A DNA stretch of 11,496 bases from positions 1 to 11,496 of the forward strand of contig VSNJ01000134.1 in assembly GCA_009774235.1 (NCBI GenBank). The letters are read 5' to 3'. Origin of the DNA: Lachnospiraceae bacterium. Its GTDB lineage: Bacteria > Bacillota > Clostridia > Lachnospirales > Lachnospiraceae. The translations under genes were made by a program, and so were the position numbers. Shown one piece after another: positions 1 through 5,658 of the stretch. How positions within the stretch are numbered: position 1 is the first letter of the stretch; each line of letters starts with the position of its first letter. The notes under the pieces are model-generated. The model did no database searches, was not told the origin of the DNA, and saw nothing but the letters and a program-made list of their open reading frames with translations.

Positions 1-1
1 G

Positions 2-7
2 TATAAT
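2..7 (+). promoter_or_regulatory. Possible -10 box for the Wzy-like gene
   Basis: A perfect TATAAT sits 46 bases before the ATG at 54, a normal distance for a short leader. The -35 region would lie outside the window, so only half of the promoter can be judged. In AT-rich DNA a lone TATAAT can occur by chance. Confidence 0.25.
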
Positions 8-53
8 ATTTATGTACAGGCACAAACCTAATTTACTATACAGGAGGTTAAAC

Positions 54-1877
54 ATGGCTGTATATACCAATTTAAACAAAAATCTAAAAAAGAATGAAAA
101 GAAGGTTTCCATTTCAATAATATTGCCCATTATAGCAGTATTAGCAGTAATCCCATTGATTACATACAAATACGAATACTATACACATCTTGAAACATTT
201 GACTGGTACAGGGGAAACCCCCAAGCAGCTGATTTCTTCCTGCATTACAAAACAATAGCATTAATAATTGTTTCAATATATATGGTACTTGCCATTATAT
301 ACATGGTATGGGGTGAAGAAAGAAAATTTGTCTGGGACAAAAAGTTTATACCACTTGCAGTATATGCGGTTATAACACTGGTCTCAGCCATTGCATCCAA
401 AAATTCATATTTTTCATTTAATGGTATATATGAACAGTTTGAACCAGTATGGATACTTATGGGATACGCTGTTATTGCATACTACTGCTTTTATGTACTG
501 CGTGATGAAACAACAGTAAAACATACTATACGATGGTTTATAGCTGGCATATCAGTAATGGCTGCACTTGGTTTAAGCCAGGTATTCAAATGTGATTTCC
601 TGCGTTCAGACCTTGGTATGAAACTTATTACACCACCACCACATGAAAAGCTGGCTTTTAACTTTGAACTTGGACGTTCATACCTTACATTGTATAACCC
701 TAACTATGTGGGATATTATGCTACATTAATTGTACCATTGCTTATAGCACTGGTATTTACCACCAAAAAATTGTGGCACCGCATAGGTTACGCTTTCCTT
801 GCTGCTTCACTTGTACTTATACTTTTCTCATCACAGTCACGTGCAGGCATAGTTATAATAATTATTTCACTTTTTATTATGCTTCTGTGCATGCGCAAAG
901 TATTTATTAAAAACTGGAAAATAACTGCTGCTGCAATAGCAGTATTTATAATAGGCTTTATTGGCATTAACATGGCAAACCAGAATATCCTTTTCACACG
1001 TATGAAGTCCATGTTTTCAACAGCTGACGAAGTCCATGCATTAAAAAGCATACTTACTAATGATGATAATGTAACTATAAATTATAATGATGCTTCACTT
1101 ATATTTAAGACAAGCCTTGATGAAACTGGTGCTGATGTTTTTGAACTGTCAGATGGAAGTGGTGCTATTGTAAATTATGCACTGTCAGAAGACAATACAG
1201 CTTATGTAATACAAGATGAACGCTTTCCTTTTACATTTGCACCTGTAAGGACTGATGGATTTAATGGCTTTGAGATTACAATAGAAGGGAAACAGTGGTA
1301 TTTTTCAAACCTTATGAAAGAAAATGACACATCATATTATGTACTTGGCAATTCCATGTCATTATTTAAACTTACTGAACAGGAGAAATCAATAAGGTTT
1401 CTTGAGAACCATTACCATTTTGCAAATATGCGTGGATATATATGGGCACGTACAATACCATTATTAAAAGAATATTTCCTGCTTGGTTCAGGTCCAGATA
1501 CATTTGTAATTGCATTTCCAAACCACGACCTGGTTGGATTATATAATTCAGGACACGAAAATGAAACTATTACCAAGCCACACTGTATGTACCTGCAGAC
1601 AGCAGTACAGACTGGAGTACCTTCACTTATTGCACTCCTTGTATTCTATATATGGTATCTTATAAGCAGTATAAAATTATACTGGAAACACAGTTATGAA
1701 GGATATATGCCTAAAATAGGCGTTGCCATATTTGCCAGCTGTATAGGTTACATGATACTTGCACTGACAAATGATTCATGTGTAACAACATCACCAATAT
1801 TCTATGCTTTAATTGGCATGGGACTTGGAATAAATTATAACCTTAAAAAAGAGCAAAGAAAAAATGCGTCCAGTTAA
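54..1877 (+). CDS. Wzy/WaaL-like polytopic membrane protein (O-antigen ligase/polymerase family)
   Basis: The product (607 aa) is a multi-pass membrane protein with many hydrophobic stretches on both sides of one large soluble segment. Members of the O-antigen ligase/polymerase family (Wzy_C) polymerise lipid-linked oligosaccharides or transfer a glycan from its lipid carrier to an acceptor outside the membrane. Supporting sequence is the R-G-Y-I-W...LLKEYFLLGSGPDTF block near residues 459-485, followed by a K-P-H-x-M-Y-L-Q block near 507, both typical of the catalytic outer loop and its C-terminal flank. About 130 residues (roughly 320-455) form an unusually long polar insertion. I chose the ATG at 54 rather than the one at 12 because AGGAGG lies 6 nt upstream. 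The gene precedes glycosyltransferases in the same direction and converges with flagellin, so a surface or flagellar glycan is the likely substrate. The exact activity (ligase or polymerase) cannot be told from sequence. Confidence 0.75.
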   Translation: MAVYTNLNKNLKKNEKKVSISIILPIIAVLAVIPLITYKYEYYTHLETFDWYRGNPQAADFFLHYKTIALIIVSIYMVLAIIYMVWGEERKFVWDKKFIPLAVYAVITLVSAIASKNSYFSFNGIYEQFEPVWILMGYAVIAYYCFYVLRDETTVKHTIRWFIAGISVMAALGLSQVFKCDFLRSDLGMKLITPPPHEKLAFNFELGRSYLTLYNPNYVGYYATLIVPLLIALVFTTKKLWHRIGYAFLAASLVLILFSSQSRAGIVIIIISLFIMLLCMRKVFIKNWKITAAAIAVFIIGFIGINMANQNILFTRMKSMFSTADEVHALKSILTNDDNVTINYNDASLIFKTSLDETGADVFELSDGSGAIVNYALSEDNTAYVIQDERFPFTFAPVRTDGFNGFEITIEGKQWYFSNLMKENDTSYYVLGNSMSLFKLTEQEKSIRFLENHYHFANMRGYIWARTIPLLKEYFLLGSGPDTFVIAFPNHDLVGLYNSGHENETITKPHCMYLQTAVQTGVPSLIALLVFYIWYLISSIKLYWKHSYEGYMPKIGVAIFASCIGYMILALTNDSCVTTSPIFYALIGMGLGINYNLKKEQRKNASS

Positions 1878-2012
1878 ATGGACGCATCTGCTTTTGTGTT
1901 ACTGGCGTACGGACCAATAACAAACATATGCCTGCACTATCATAAGCCCGGCTGCCTGGCAAGTGTACGGCCATGCCAGGAATTCCCGCCTGTAACATTG
2001 CAAAACATATGT
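1858..2012 (-). ncRNA. Candidate structured non-coding RNA ending in the 1864-1887 terminator
   Basis: The 296-base gap between the Wzy-like gene and the next gene holds clear pairing. TGTTACTGGCG (1897-1907) pairs with CGCCTGTAACA (1987-1997) with one mismatch. The stem extends outward past a three-base bulge as TTTTG/CAAAA. Inside is a CCTGGCA/TGCCAGG hairpin (1955-1961 with 1974-1980). On the minus strand the element is followed immediately by a perfect hairpin and a T6 run, so it would be a self-terminated RNA of about 150-190 nt. The long closing stem with an open interior resembles 6S-type RNAs in outline, but I could not match conserved 6S, riboswitch or SRP motifs. The GC content is visibly higher than the flanking DNA. 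No convincing protein is encoded here. Its promoter would lie between about 2020 and 2100; I found only weak candidates. Confidence 0.45.
1864..1887. terminator. Perfect 9-bp hairpin; terminator, stronger on the minus strand
   Basis: ATGCGTCCA (1864-1872) pairs perfectly with TGGACGCAT (1879-1887) around a six-base loop. The TAA stop of the Wzy-like gene (1875-1877) lies inside that loop. Read on the plus strand it is followed only by CTGCTTTTG. Read on the minus strand it runs directly into TTTTTTCTTTG, a proper U tract. It therefore looks like an intrinsic terminator mainly for minus-strand transcription, perhaps for the structured element at 1890-2012, and may also stop the plus-strand gene. 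Confidence 0.6.
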
Positions 2013-2085
2013 GGTTAATAATACTACCAATACCTATTATCCATAGCATTCTGCTGGTTAATAATATATTTACCAGTATTCTGCT

Positions 2086-2093
2086 ACCGATAA
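2086..2093 (+). promoter_or_regulatory. Possible sigma-28-like -10 element before the glycosyltransferase run
   Basis: ACCGATAA matches seven of eight bases of the flagellar sigma factor -10 consensus GCCGATAA. It lies about 80 bases before the ATG at 2174. No good TAAA -35 lies at the usual 14-16 base spacing, so this is a weak call. It is recorded because flagellar-sigma control would fit a flagellin-modification role. Confidence 0.22.
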
Positions 2094-2173
2094 ATATAAC
2101 AAACTTATTTTAGCATATATTTACTATTTTTGCATTAGTTTCTTAAAATTTTTTTTAAAGGAGTTATAATTTT

Positions 2174-2851
2174 ATGGCCAGCAAAACAGTTCCAAATAAA
2201 ATCTGCTTTATCATATGTTATAATAATACAGAATACTTAAACGAAGCAATATTATATTTACAGCAGCTTGTTGTACCAGAAGGATATAGTACTGACCTTT
2301 TATGTATAGAAGAGGCAGGTTCCATGGCAGAGGGATACCAGGCAGGCATGGAAGAAAGTGACGCTAAATATAAGGTATATATGCACCAGGATGTATTTAT
2401 ATTAAATAAATTATTTCTGGAAGATACAATAAATATATTTACACGCCATCCAGAAACTGGCATGCTCGGAATGGTAGGTACTAAACAGCTTCCTAAAAGC
2501 GCAGTTATGTGGGAAACTAAAGAGCGTATTGGCGCCCTCAGGGGATGTACACTTGATACATCTGATGACTTCTTTGACATACAAAACTGGCAGGATGATA
2601 TTTCATATGTAATGGCGGTAGACGGGCTTTTAATAATGACACAGTATGATGTACCATGGCGGTGTGATATATTTAAAGGATGGGACTTTTATGATGTATC
2701 CCAGTCATTTGAATTCAGGCGTGCTGGTTATAAAATAGCCGTACCTTGCCAGAAGACGCCATGGGTAATGCATGACTGTGGATACTTAAATATGGCACGC
2801 TATAACGAAGCACGCCAGGTATTTATAAAAGAATACAATAGTGAATTCTAA
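2174..2851 (+). CDS. StrF-type GT-A glycosyltransferase (Glyco_tranf_2_5-like)
   Basis: The product (225 aa) fits a single soluble GT-A domain of the kind annotated as StrF-domain or Glyco_tranf_2_5 proteins. It is likely to transfer a sugar from a nucleotide-sugar donor in the cytoplasm. Visible family marks, in order, are: the opening strand KICFIICYNNTEYL (9-22); the SM-x-x-GY-x-x-G-M block (50-59); MHQDVFI (70-76), where H71-Q72-D73 takes the place of the metal-binding DxD; GMLGMVG (96-102); VDGLLI (149-154); and the GWDFYD block (169-174) followed by a late H200. The start is set by AAAGGAG 10 nt upstream. The next gene begins 11 bases after the stop, so the two are surely co-transcribed. 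Related proteins often sit beside flagellin genes in Clostridia. Donor and acceptor are unknown. Confidence 0.8.
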   Translation: MASKTVPNKICFIICYNNTEYLNEAILYLQQLVVPEGYSTDLLCIEEAGSMAEGYQAGMEESDAKYKVYMHQDVFILNKLFLEDTINIFTRHPETGMLGMVGTKQLPKSAVMWETKERIGALRGCTLDTSDDFFDIQNWQDDISYVMAVDGLLIMTQYDVPWRCDIFKGWDFYDVSQSFEFRRAGYKIAVPCQKTPWVMHDCGYLNMARYNEARQVFIKEYNSEF

Positions 2852-2862
2852 ATGGAGGACAT

Positions 2863-3324
2863 ATGAACCAGAATACAGAATATAAAGACTGGGATAAGAC
2901 ACTCTGCTATCTTGTAGACAATGGGTGTTTTGATGATGCACGGAAAATTGCATATACATATATAAAGCAATACCAGGCTGATGAAACATTTGTTATACTA
3001 TTTATACTGTTCCAGATAAGTGATGCAGAAAAATCTTCTGGAGAATACAATATATTCTCTTCACCTGCCAGTGGTACAACAGAAGCTCTTATAAAGCATT
3101 ATACACAGATTAAATTCTGCCTGAGACGCTATGAATATGACATGCCAGAAGAAGCTCTTGAGGAAGCTTTTGGATACTTTATAGAAAATAAAGTTTCTGT
3201 AAATGCACTATACAGGATATCACAGTTCGCATGTGTTAATACAGCATATGTATATAAACGCCTCGCACAAGCTTTCAGAAACAAAGGCATGGATGCACAG
3301 GCAGATGTATTTGAAAATCTTTAA
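2863..3324 (+). CDS. Unrecognised small helical protein between two glycosyltransferases
   Basis: I do not recognise this 153-aa protein. It has no signal peptide or membrane segment and reads as nearly all alpha helix, with spaced A/L/Y positions (for example DARKIAYTYIKQY near 25-37, and AYVYKRLAQAFRNKGMDAQA near 127-146) reminiscent of TPR-like helical repeats. No catalytic motif is visible. A strong GGAGG four nt before the ATG supports translation. It follows the StrF-type gene by 11 bases and precedes the GT-B gene by 21 bases, so it belongs to the same operon. A role as scaffold, adaptor or chaperone for the glycosyltransferases, or for their protein target, is a guess from position only. 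Confidence 0.7.
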   Translation: MNQNTEYKDWDKTLCYLVDNGCFDDARKIAYTYIKQYQADETFVILFILFQISDAEKSSGEYNIFSSPASGTTEALIKHYTQIKFCLRRYEYDMPEEALEEAFGYFIENKVSVNALYRISQFACVNTAYVYKRLAQAFRNKGMDAQADVFENL

Positions 3325-3345
3325 TGAAAGGCATGGCCAGACAAT

Positions 3346-4542
3346 ATGAAAATATTATTTCCACATTGGAAAAGCTTTGGTGTAGAAGATATAACTGAAG
3401 CATTTGAAAACCTTGGACATACTGTTATCCAGTATGAAAATGAACCAGATAATTACCGTATCAGCCCAAAATACAAATCTGGATTAAAAAAATACATACG
3501 GAGTGAAGGCATTGATTTAGTATTTACTTCAAATTATTTTCCTGTAATTTCAGATGCATGTAATGACACAAAGATTATATATATATCATGGTGCTATGAC
3601 AACCCGCTTGTACTTACATATTCACAAACAATATTTAACCCATGCAACAGGATATTTATATTTGATTCACAGATGGTATATGACCTTAATGCACTTGGCG
3701 CAGATAATGTATATTATATGCCTATGGCAGTTAATGAAAAGAGACTTGCCAGTATGTCCGCAACCGCTGCACAAAGGGAAATTGTAAAGGCAGATGTATC
3801 ATTTGTAGGTTCTCTGTATACAGAAAAACATACACTATATGACAGGATGGTTAAACTTGACGATTATACACGTGGCTACCTTGAAGGGGTAATGGCTTCG
3901 CAAATGCTTGTATATGGATATTCATTTGTAGAAGAAACCTTATCTCCTTGCATTATAGAGAACATGCAGAAGGCTATGCCGCTTGAAACTAATACAGGAG
4001 GCATGGAAACAGTTGCATATACATATGCAAACTATTTTCTTTTAAGAAAAATAACACAGACTGAAAGAACAGAAATATTAGACGGGCTTAGCAAACGGCT
4101 TCCAGATATAATTACATCTGATGGCAGAAAAGCCATGCCAGTTAAACTCTATACCCCGCAGGAAACCCCATTCCTGCCAGATGTAAAAAATATGGGCACA
4201 ATACATTATATGCATGAAATGCCACTTGTCTTCCAGAACAGCAAAATAAACCTTAATATTACACTGCGCAGTATTAAAAATGGTATACCTCTCCGTGCAA
4301 TAGATATAATGGGTGCTGGCGGTTTTCTTCTTACCAACTACCAGAACGACTTTGGCCTTCACTTTACAGATGGGAAAGATTTTGCCAGTTATTCAGATAG
4401 GGAAGATTTATATAATAAAGTTGAATATTACCTTAAACATGAAGATGAACGCAAAGAAATTGCTGAAAATGGGTGCAAAGAAGTAAGAGCAAACCATACA
4501 TATGAAAAAAGGCTTGCTGAAATGCTTGAAATTGCACAATAA
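3346..4542 (+). CDS. Two-domain GT-B glycosyltransferase (DUF3880/CgeB-like)
   Basis: The product (398 aa) fits a cytoplasmic GT-B glycosyltransferase of the CgeB/DUF3880 type. The N-terminal half opens with MKILFPHWKSFGVEDITEAF and the G-H-T-V turn of a Rossmann fold, followed by the DLVFTSNYFP and IIYISWCYDNP strands seen in DUF3880 proteins. The C-terminal third carries the Glyco_trans_1_2 core: FQNSKINLNITLRSIKNG (about 295-312), then IPLRAIDIMGAGGFLLTNY (about 313-331) and the D-L-x-x-K-V-x-Y-Y-L helix. Family members transfer sugars from nucleotide donors and occur in spore-coat and flagellar glycosylation loci. The start codon has only a poor GAAAGG 14 nt upstream, so translation may be coupled to the preceding gene, which ends 21 bases earlier. 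It is the last gene before the convergent flagellin. Confidence 0.8.
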   Translation: MKILFPHWKSFGVEDITEAFENLGHTVIQYENEPDNYRISPKYKSGLKKYIRSEGIDLVFTSNYFPVISDACNDTKIIYISWCYDNPLVLTYSQTIFNPCNRIFIFDSQMVYDLNALGADNVYYMPMAVNEKRLASMSATAAQREIVKADVSFVGSLYTEKHTLYDRMVKLDDYTRGYLEGVMASQMLVYGYSFVEETLSPCIIENMQKAMPLETNTGGMETVAYTYANYFLLRKITQTERTEILDGLSKRLPDIITSDGRKAMPVKLYTPQETPFLPDVKNMGTIHYMHEMPLVFQNSKINLNITLRSIKNGIPLRAIDIMGAGGFLLTNYQNDFGLHFTDGKDFASYSDREDLYNKVEYYLKHEDERKEIAENGCKEVRANHTYEKRLAEMLEIAQ

Positions 4543-4549
4543 AAATAGC

Positions 4550-4686
4550 AACATCCCTGTTTAACCTCATTAAGTAAGCCCTTTAAAATACACGCTTCTT
4601 AAGCGGCGGGTTTAGGACTTACTTAGTCTGACAGGAGTTCAAGCTCCTGCCAGACTGCCGCAAAGCGGCTATGAGGTTGGGTTGTT
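4550..4686. ncRNA. Four-way-junction structured element between the glycan genes and flagellin
   Basis: Four stems pack around one junction with linkers of only 0-1 base. The closing stem is AACCTCAT/ATGAGGTT (4563-4570 with 4671-4678). Past a five-base bulge it extends as AACATCCC/GGGTTGTT (4550-4557 with 4679-4686, one mismatch). Arm 1 is TAAGTAAG/CTTACTTA (4571-4578 with 4618-4625), enclosing CCC/GGG and CGCTT/AAGCG. Arm 2 is GTCTG-a-CAGGAG paired with CTCCTG-c-CAGAC (4626-4637 with 4644-4655). Arm 3 is GCCGC-aaa-GCGGC (4657-4669). So much exact pairing in 137 bases is very unlikely by chance. The strand is uncertain. The minus strand is favoured because the closing stem is followed there by GCTATTTTTATT, which could terminate it. 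I recognise no known RNA family; it lacks tRNA landmarks. Confidence 0.6.
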
Positions 4687-4701
4687 ATTGGGCAAGTAGC
4701 G

Positions 4702-4724
4702 AAGCGGATTGCGAATATCCGCTT
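4702..4724. other. Perfect 8-bp hairpin next to the four-way element
   Basis: AAGCGGAT (4702-4709) pairs perfectly with ATCCGCTT (4717-4724) around a seven-base loop. Weaker flanking pairing joins AGT at 4695-4697 to ACT at 4726-4728. No T tract follows on either strand, so it is not an ordinary terminator. It may be a further arm of the neighbouring structured element. Confidence 0.5.
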
Positions 4725-4737
4725 GACTGCAGACAAA

Positions 4738-4767
4738 ATGCCCGCCATCTATATAGACGGCGGGTAT
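4738..4767 (-). terminator. Intrinsic terminator of the flagellin gene
   Basis: ATGCCCGCC (4738-4746) pairs with GGCGGGTAT (4759-4767), with one G-T wobble. The self-complementary CTATATAG between them can extend the stem. On the minus strand the hairpin comes 32 bases after the flagellin stop and is followed by TTTTGTCTG. The T tract is short but the stem is GC-rich, so termination of the flagellin transcript is the natural reading. Confidence 0.7.
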
Positions 4768-4798
4768 CCTGAATCTGGTATATACATACTTCCAGAAA

Positions 4799-5560
4799 TT
4801 ATACTCCTAAAAGCTTTGTTACCATATCTTCCTGTTGTACCCTCTGCTGTGTAAGTGCAAAGTAATTATACTGCTGCATAACCTGCTCTTTCTTCTTCTC
4901 ACTTACATACTGCTGGACATCCATATCTTCCAGCTTACTATAAGAAGAAGTAAGGTTTTCAGAAGAAAGATTACCTACACCTATACTGTAACTAAGGGCA
5001 CTGCTCTGTGCTCCAAGTGAAGACCTTGCGTCATTAACCTTTTTAATAGCATCATCAAGTTTTGAAATATCAAACTTTCCTGTAACACTATAATCTGCAA
5101 TACCCAGTGATTCCAAAGTTGCGTCTGTCGTATGTATTGACAGCCCGCCACCCTGAGGATTGAGTGCAAGGTTCATATCAGCCATGCTTCCATCCAGAAG
5201 GTTCTTTGTATTAAACTGTGTATTCTTAGCTACATCTGTAATATGCTGCTTTAACTGGTCAATCTCTTTCTGCATGCTCCGCCTGTCTGAATCAGAATAA
5301 ATAGCTGAGTTAGAAGCCTGGAGGCTTAACTCCCTCATACGCTGCAGGCTGTCTGAAATTTGTGAAAGGGCACCATCTGCTACATTAATAAGACTCTGCC
5401 CATCTTCACCATTCCTTGAACCCTGGTCATAACCCTTTATCTGTGACAGATGCTTTTCGGCAATAGCTGCACCAGCTGGATCATCAGTTACTTTCTTTCT
5501 TAAAGATGCATTATAATTATTATAGTCGTAACTGTTTGATGATGAAATAGCAATACTCAT
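4799..5560 (-). CDS. Short, divergent flagellin
   Basis: The product (253 aa) is a flagellin-family protein, the secreted subunit of the flagellar filament. The conserved N-terminal block is clear: DDPAGAAIAEK (26-36), then GYDQGSRNGEDGQSLINVADGAL (43-65) and LQRMRELSLQASN (72-84), the region that holds the TLR5 contact in other flagellins. The C-terminal D1 helix follows (LDDAIKKVNDARSSLGAQ, about 168-185). There is almost no D2/D3 domain. Two points are odd. The stretch before DDPAG is 25 residues instead of about 42, so part of the N-terminal D0 helix and the LSSGxRIN motif are missing. The C-terminal tail (VQQYVSEKKKEQVMQQ to KLLGV) has near-normal length but an unusual sequence. The start at 5560 is chosen over 5578 because a G-rich ribosome site (AAGGGGGGA) lies 5 nt upstream and MSIAIS fits a flagellin start. 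The gene converges on the glycosyltransferases. Confidence 0.88.
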   Translation of the reverse strand: MSIAISSSNSYDYNNYNASLRKKVTDDPAGAAIAEKHLSQIKGYDQGSRNGEDGQSLINVADGALSQISDSLQRMRELSLQASNSAIYSDSDRRSMQKEIDQLKQHITDVAKNTQFNTKNLLDGSMADMNLALNPQGGGLSIHTTDATLESLGIADYSVTGKFDISKLDDAIKKVNDARSSLGAQSSALSYSIGVGNLSSENLTSSYSKLEDMDVQQYVSEKKKEQVMQQYNYFALTQQRVQQEDMVTKLLGV

Positions 5561-5601
5561 ATAAATCCCCCCTTCCATGTTTACATTTTATGGATATATA
5601 T

Positions 5602-5630
5602 ATTATAAACAAGAAAAAAGAAAACTTCAA
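5602..5630 (-). promoter_or_regulatory. Vegetative-type promoter of flagellin
   Basis: On the minus strand TTGAAG (5625-5630) and TATAAT (5602-5607) are separated by exactly 17 bases, with a T-rich spacer. Transcription would start near 5595, giving a leader of about 35 bases. This is a near-consensus housekeeping promoter. No sigma-28 box (TAAA with GCCGATAA) was found upstream of this flagellin. Confidence 0.72.
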
Positions 5631-5658
5631 GTAAAAAATTGGATTTACCTGCCATCTT

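Noticed and set aside
1843..2049. 68-codon minus-strand reading frame in the gap after the Wzy-like gene.
   Set aside because: It overlaps the hairpins and the end of a real gene, has no ribosome site, and its composition follows the RNA-like structure rather than protein coding.
2047..2085. Repeated ATTCTGCT and GGTTAATAATA segments in the 2010-2090 region.
   Set aside because: They are short, irregularly spaced and AT-rich; there is not enough to call an operator or array.
4563..4678. tRNA-like cloverleaf shape.
   Set aside because: Arm lengths and loops do not fit a tRNA, there is no proper anticodon or T loop, and the length is too great.
4559..4682. Resemblance to an integron attC site: GTTTAAC and GTTGGGT lie at the two ends of the folded element.
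   Set aside because: The seven-base consensus is very loose, the ends pair only by wobble outside AAC/GTT, the inner shape is a four-way junction rather than one long hairpin, and there is no integrase or cassette array.
5560..5578. An upstream ATG that would add six residues to flagellin.
   Set aside because: It lies beside and within the G-rich ribosome site used by the ATG at 5560 and has none of its own; the added residues do not resemble a flagellin start.
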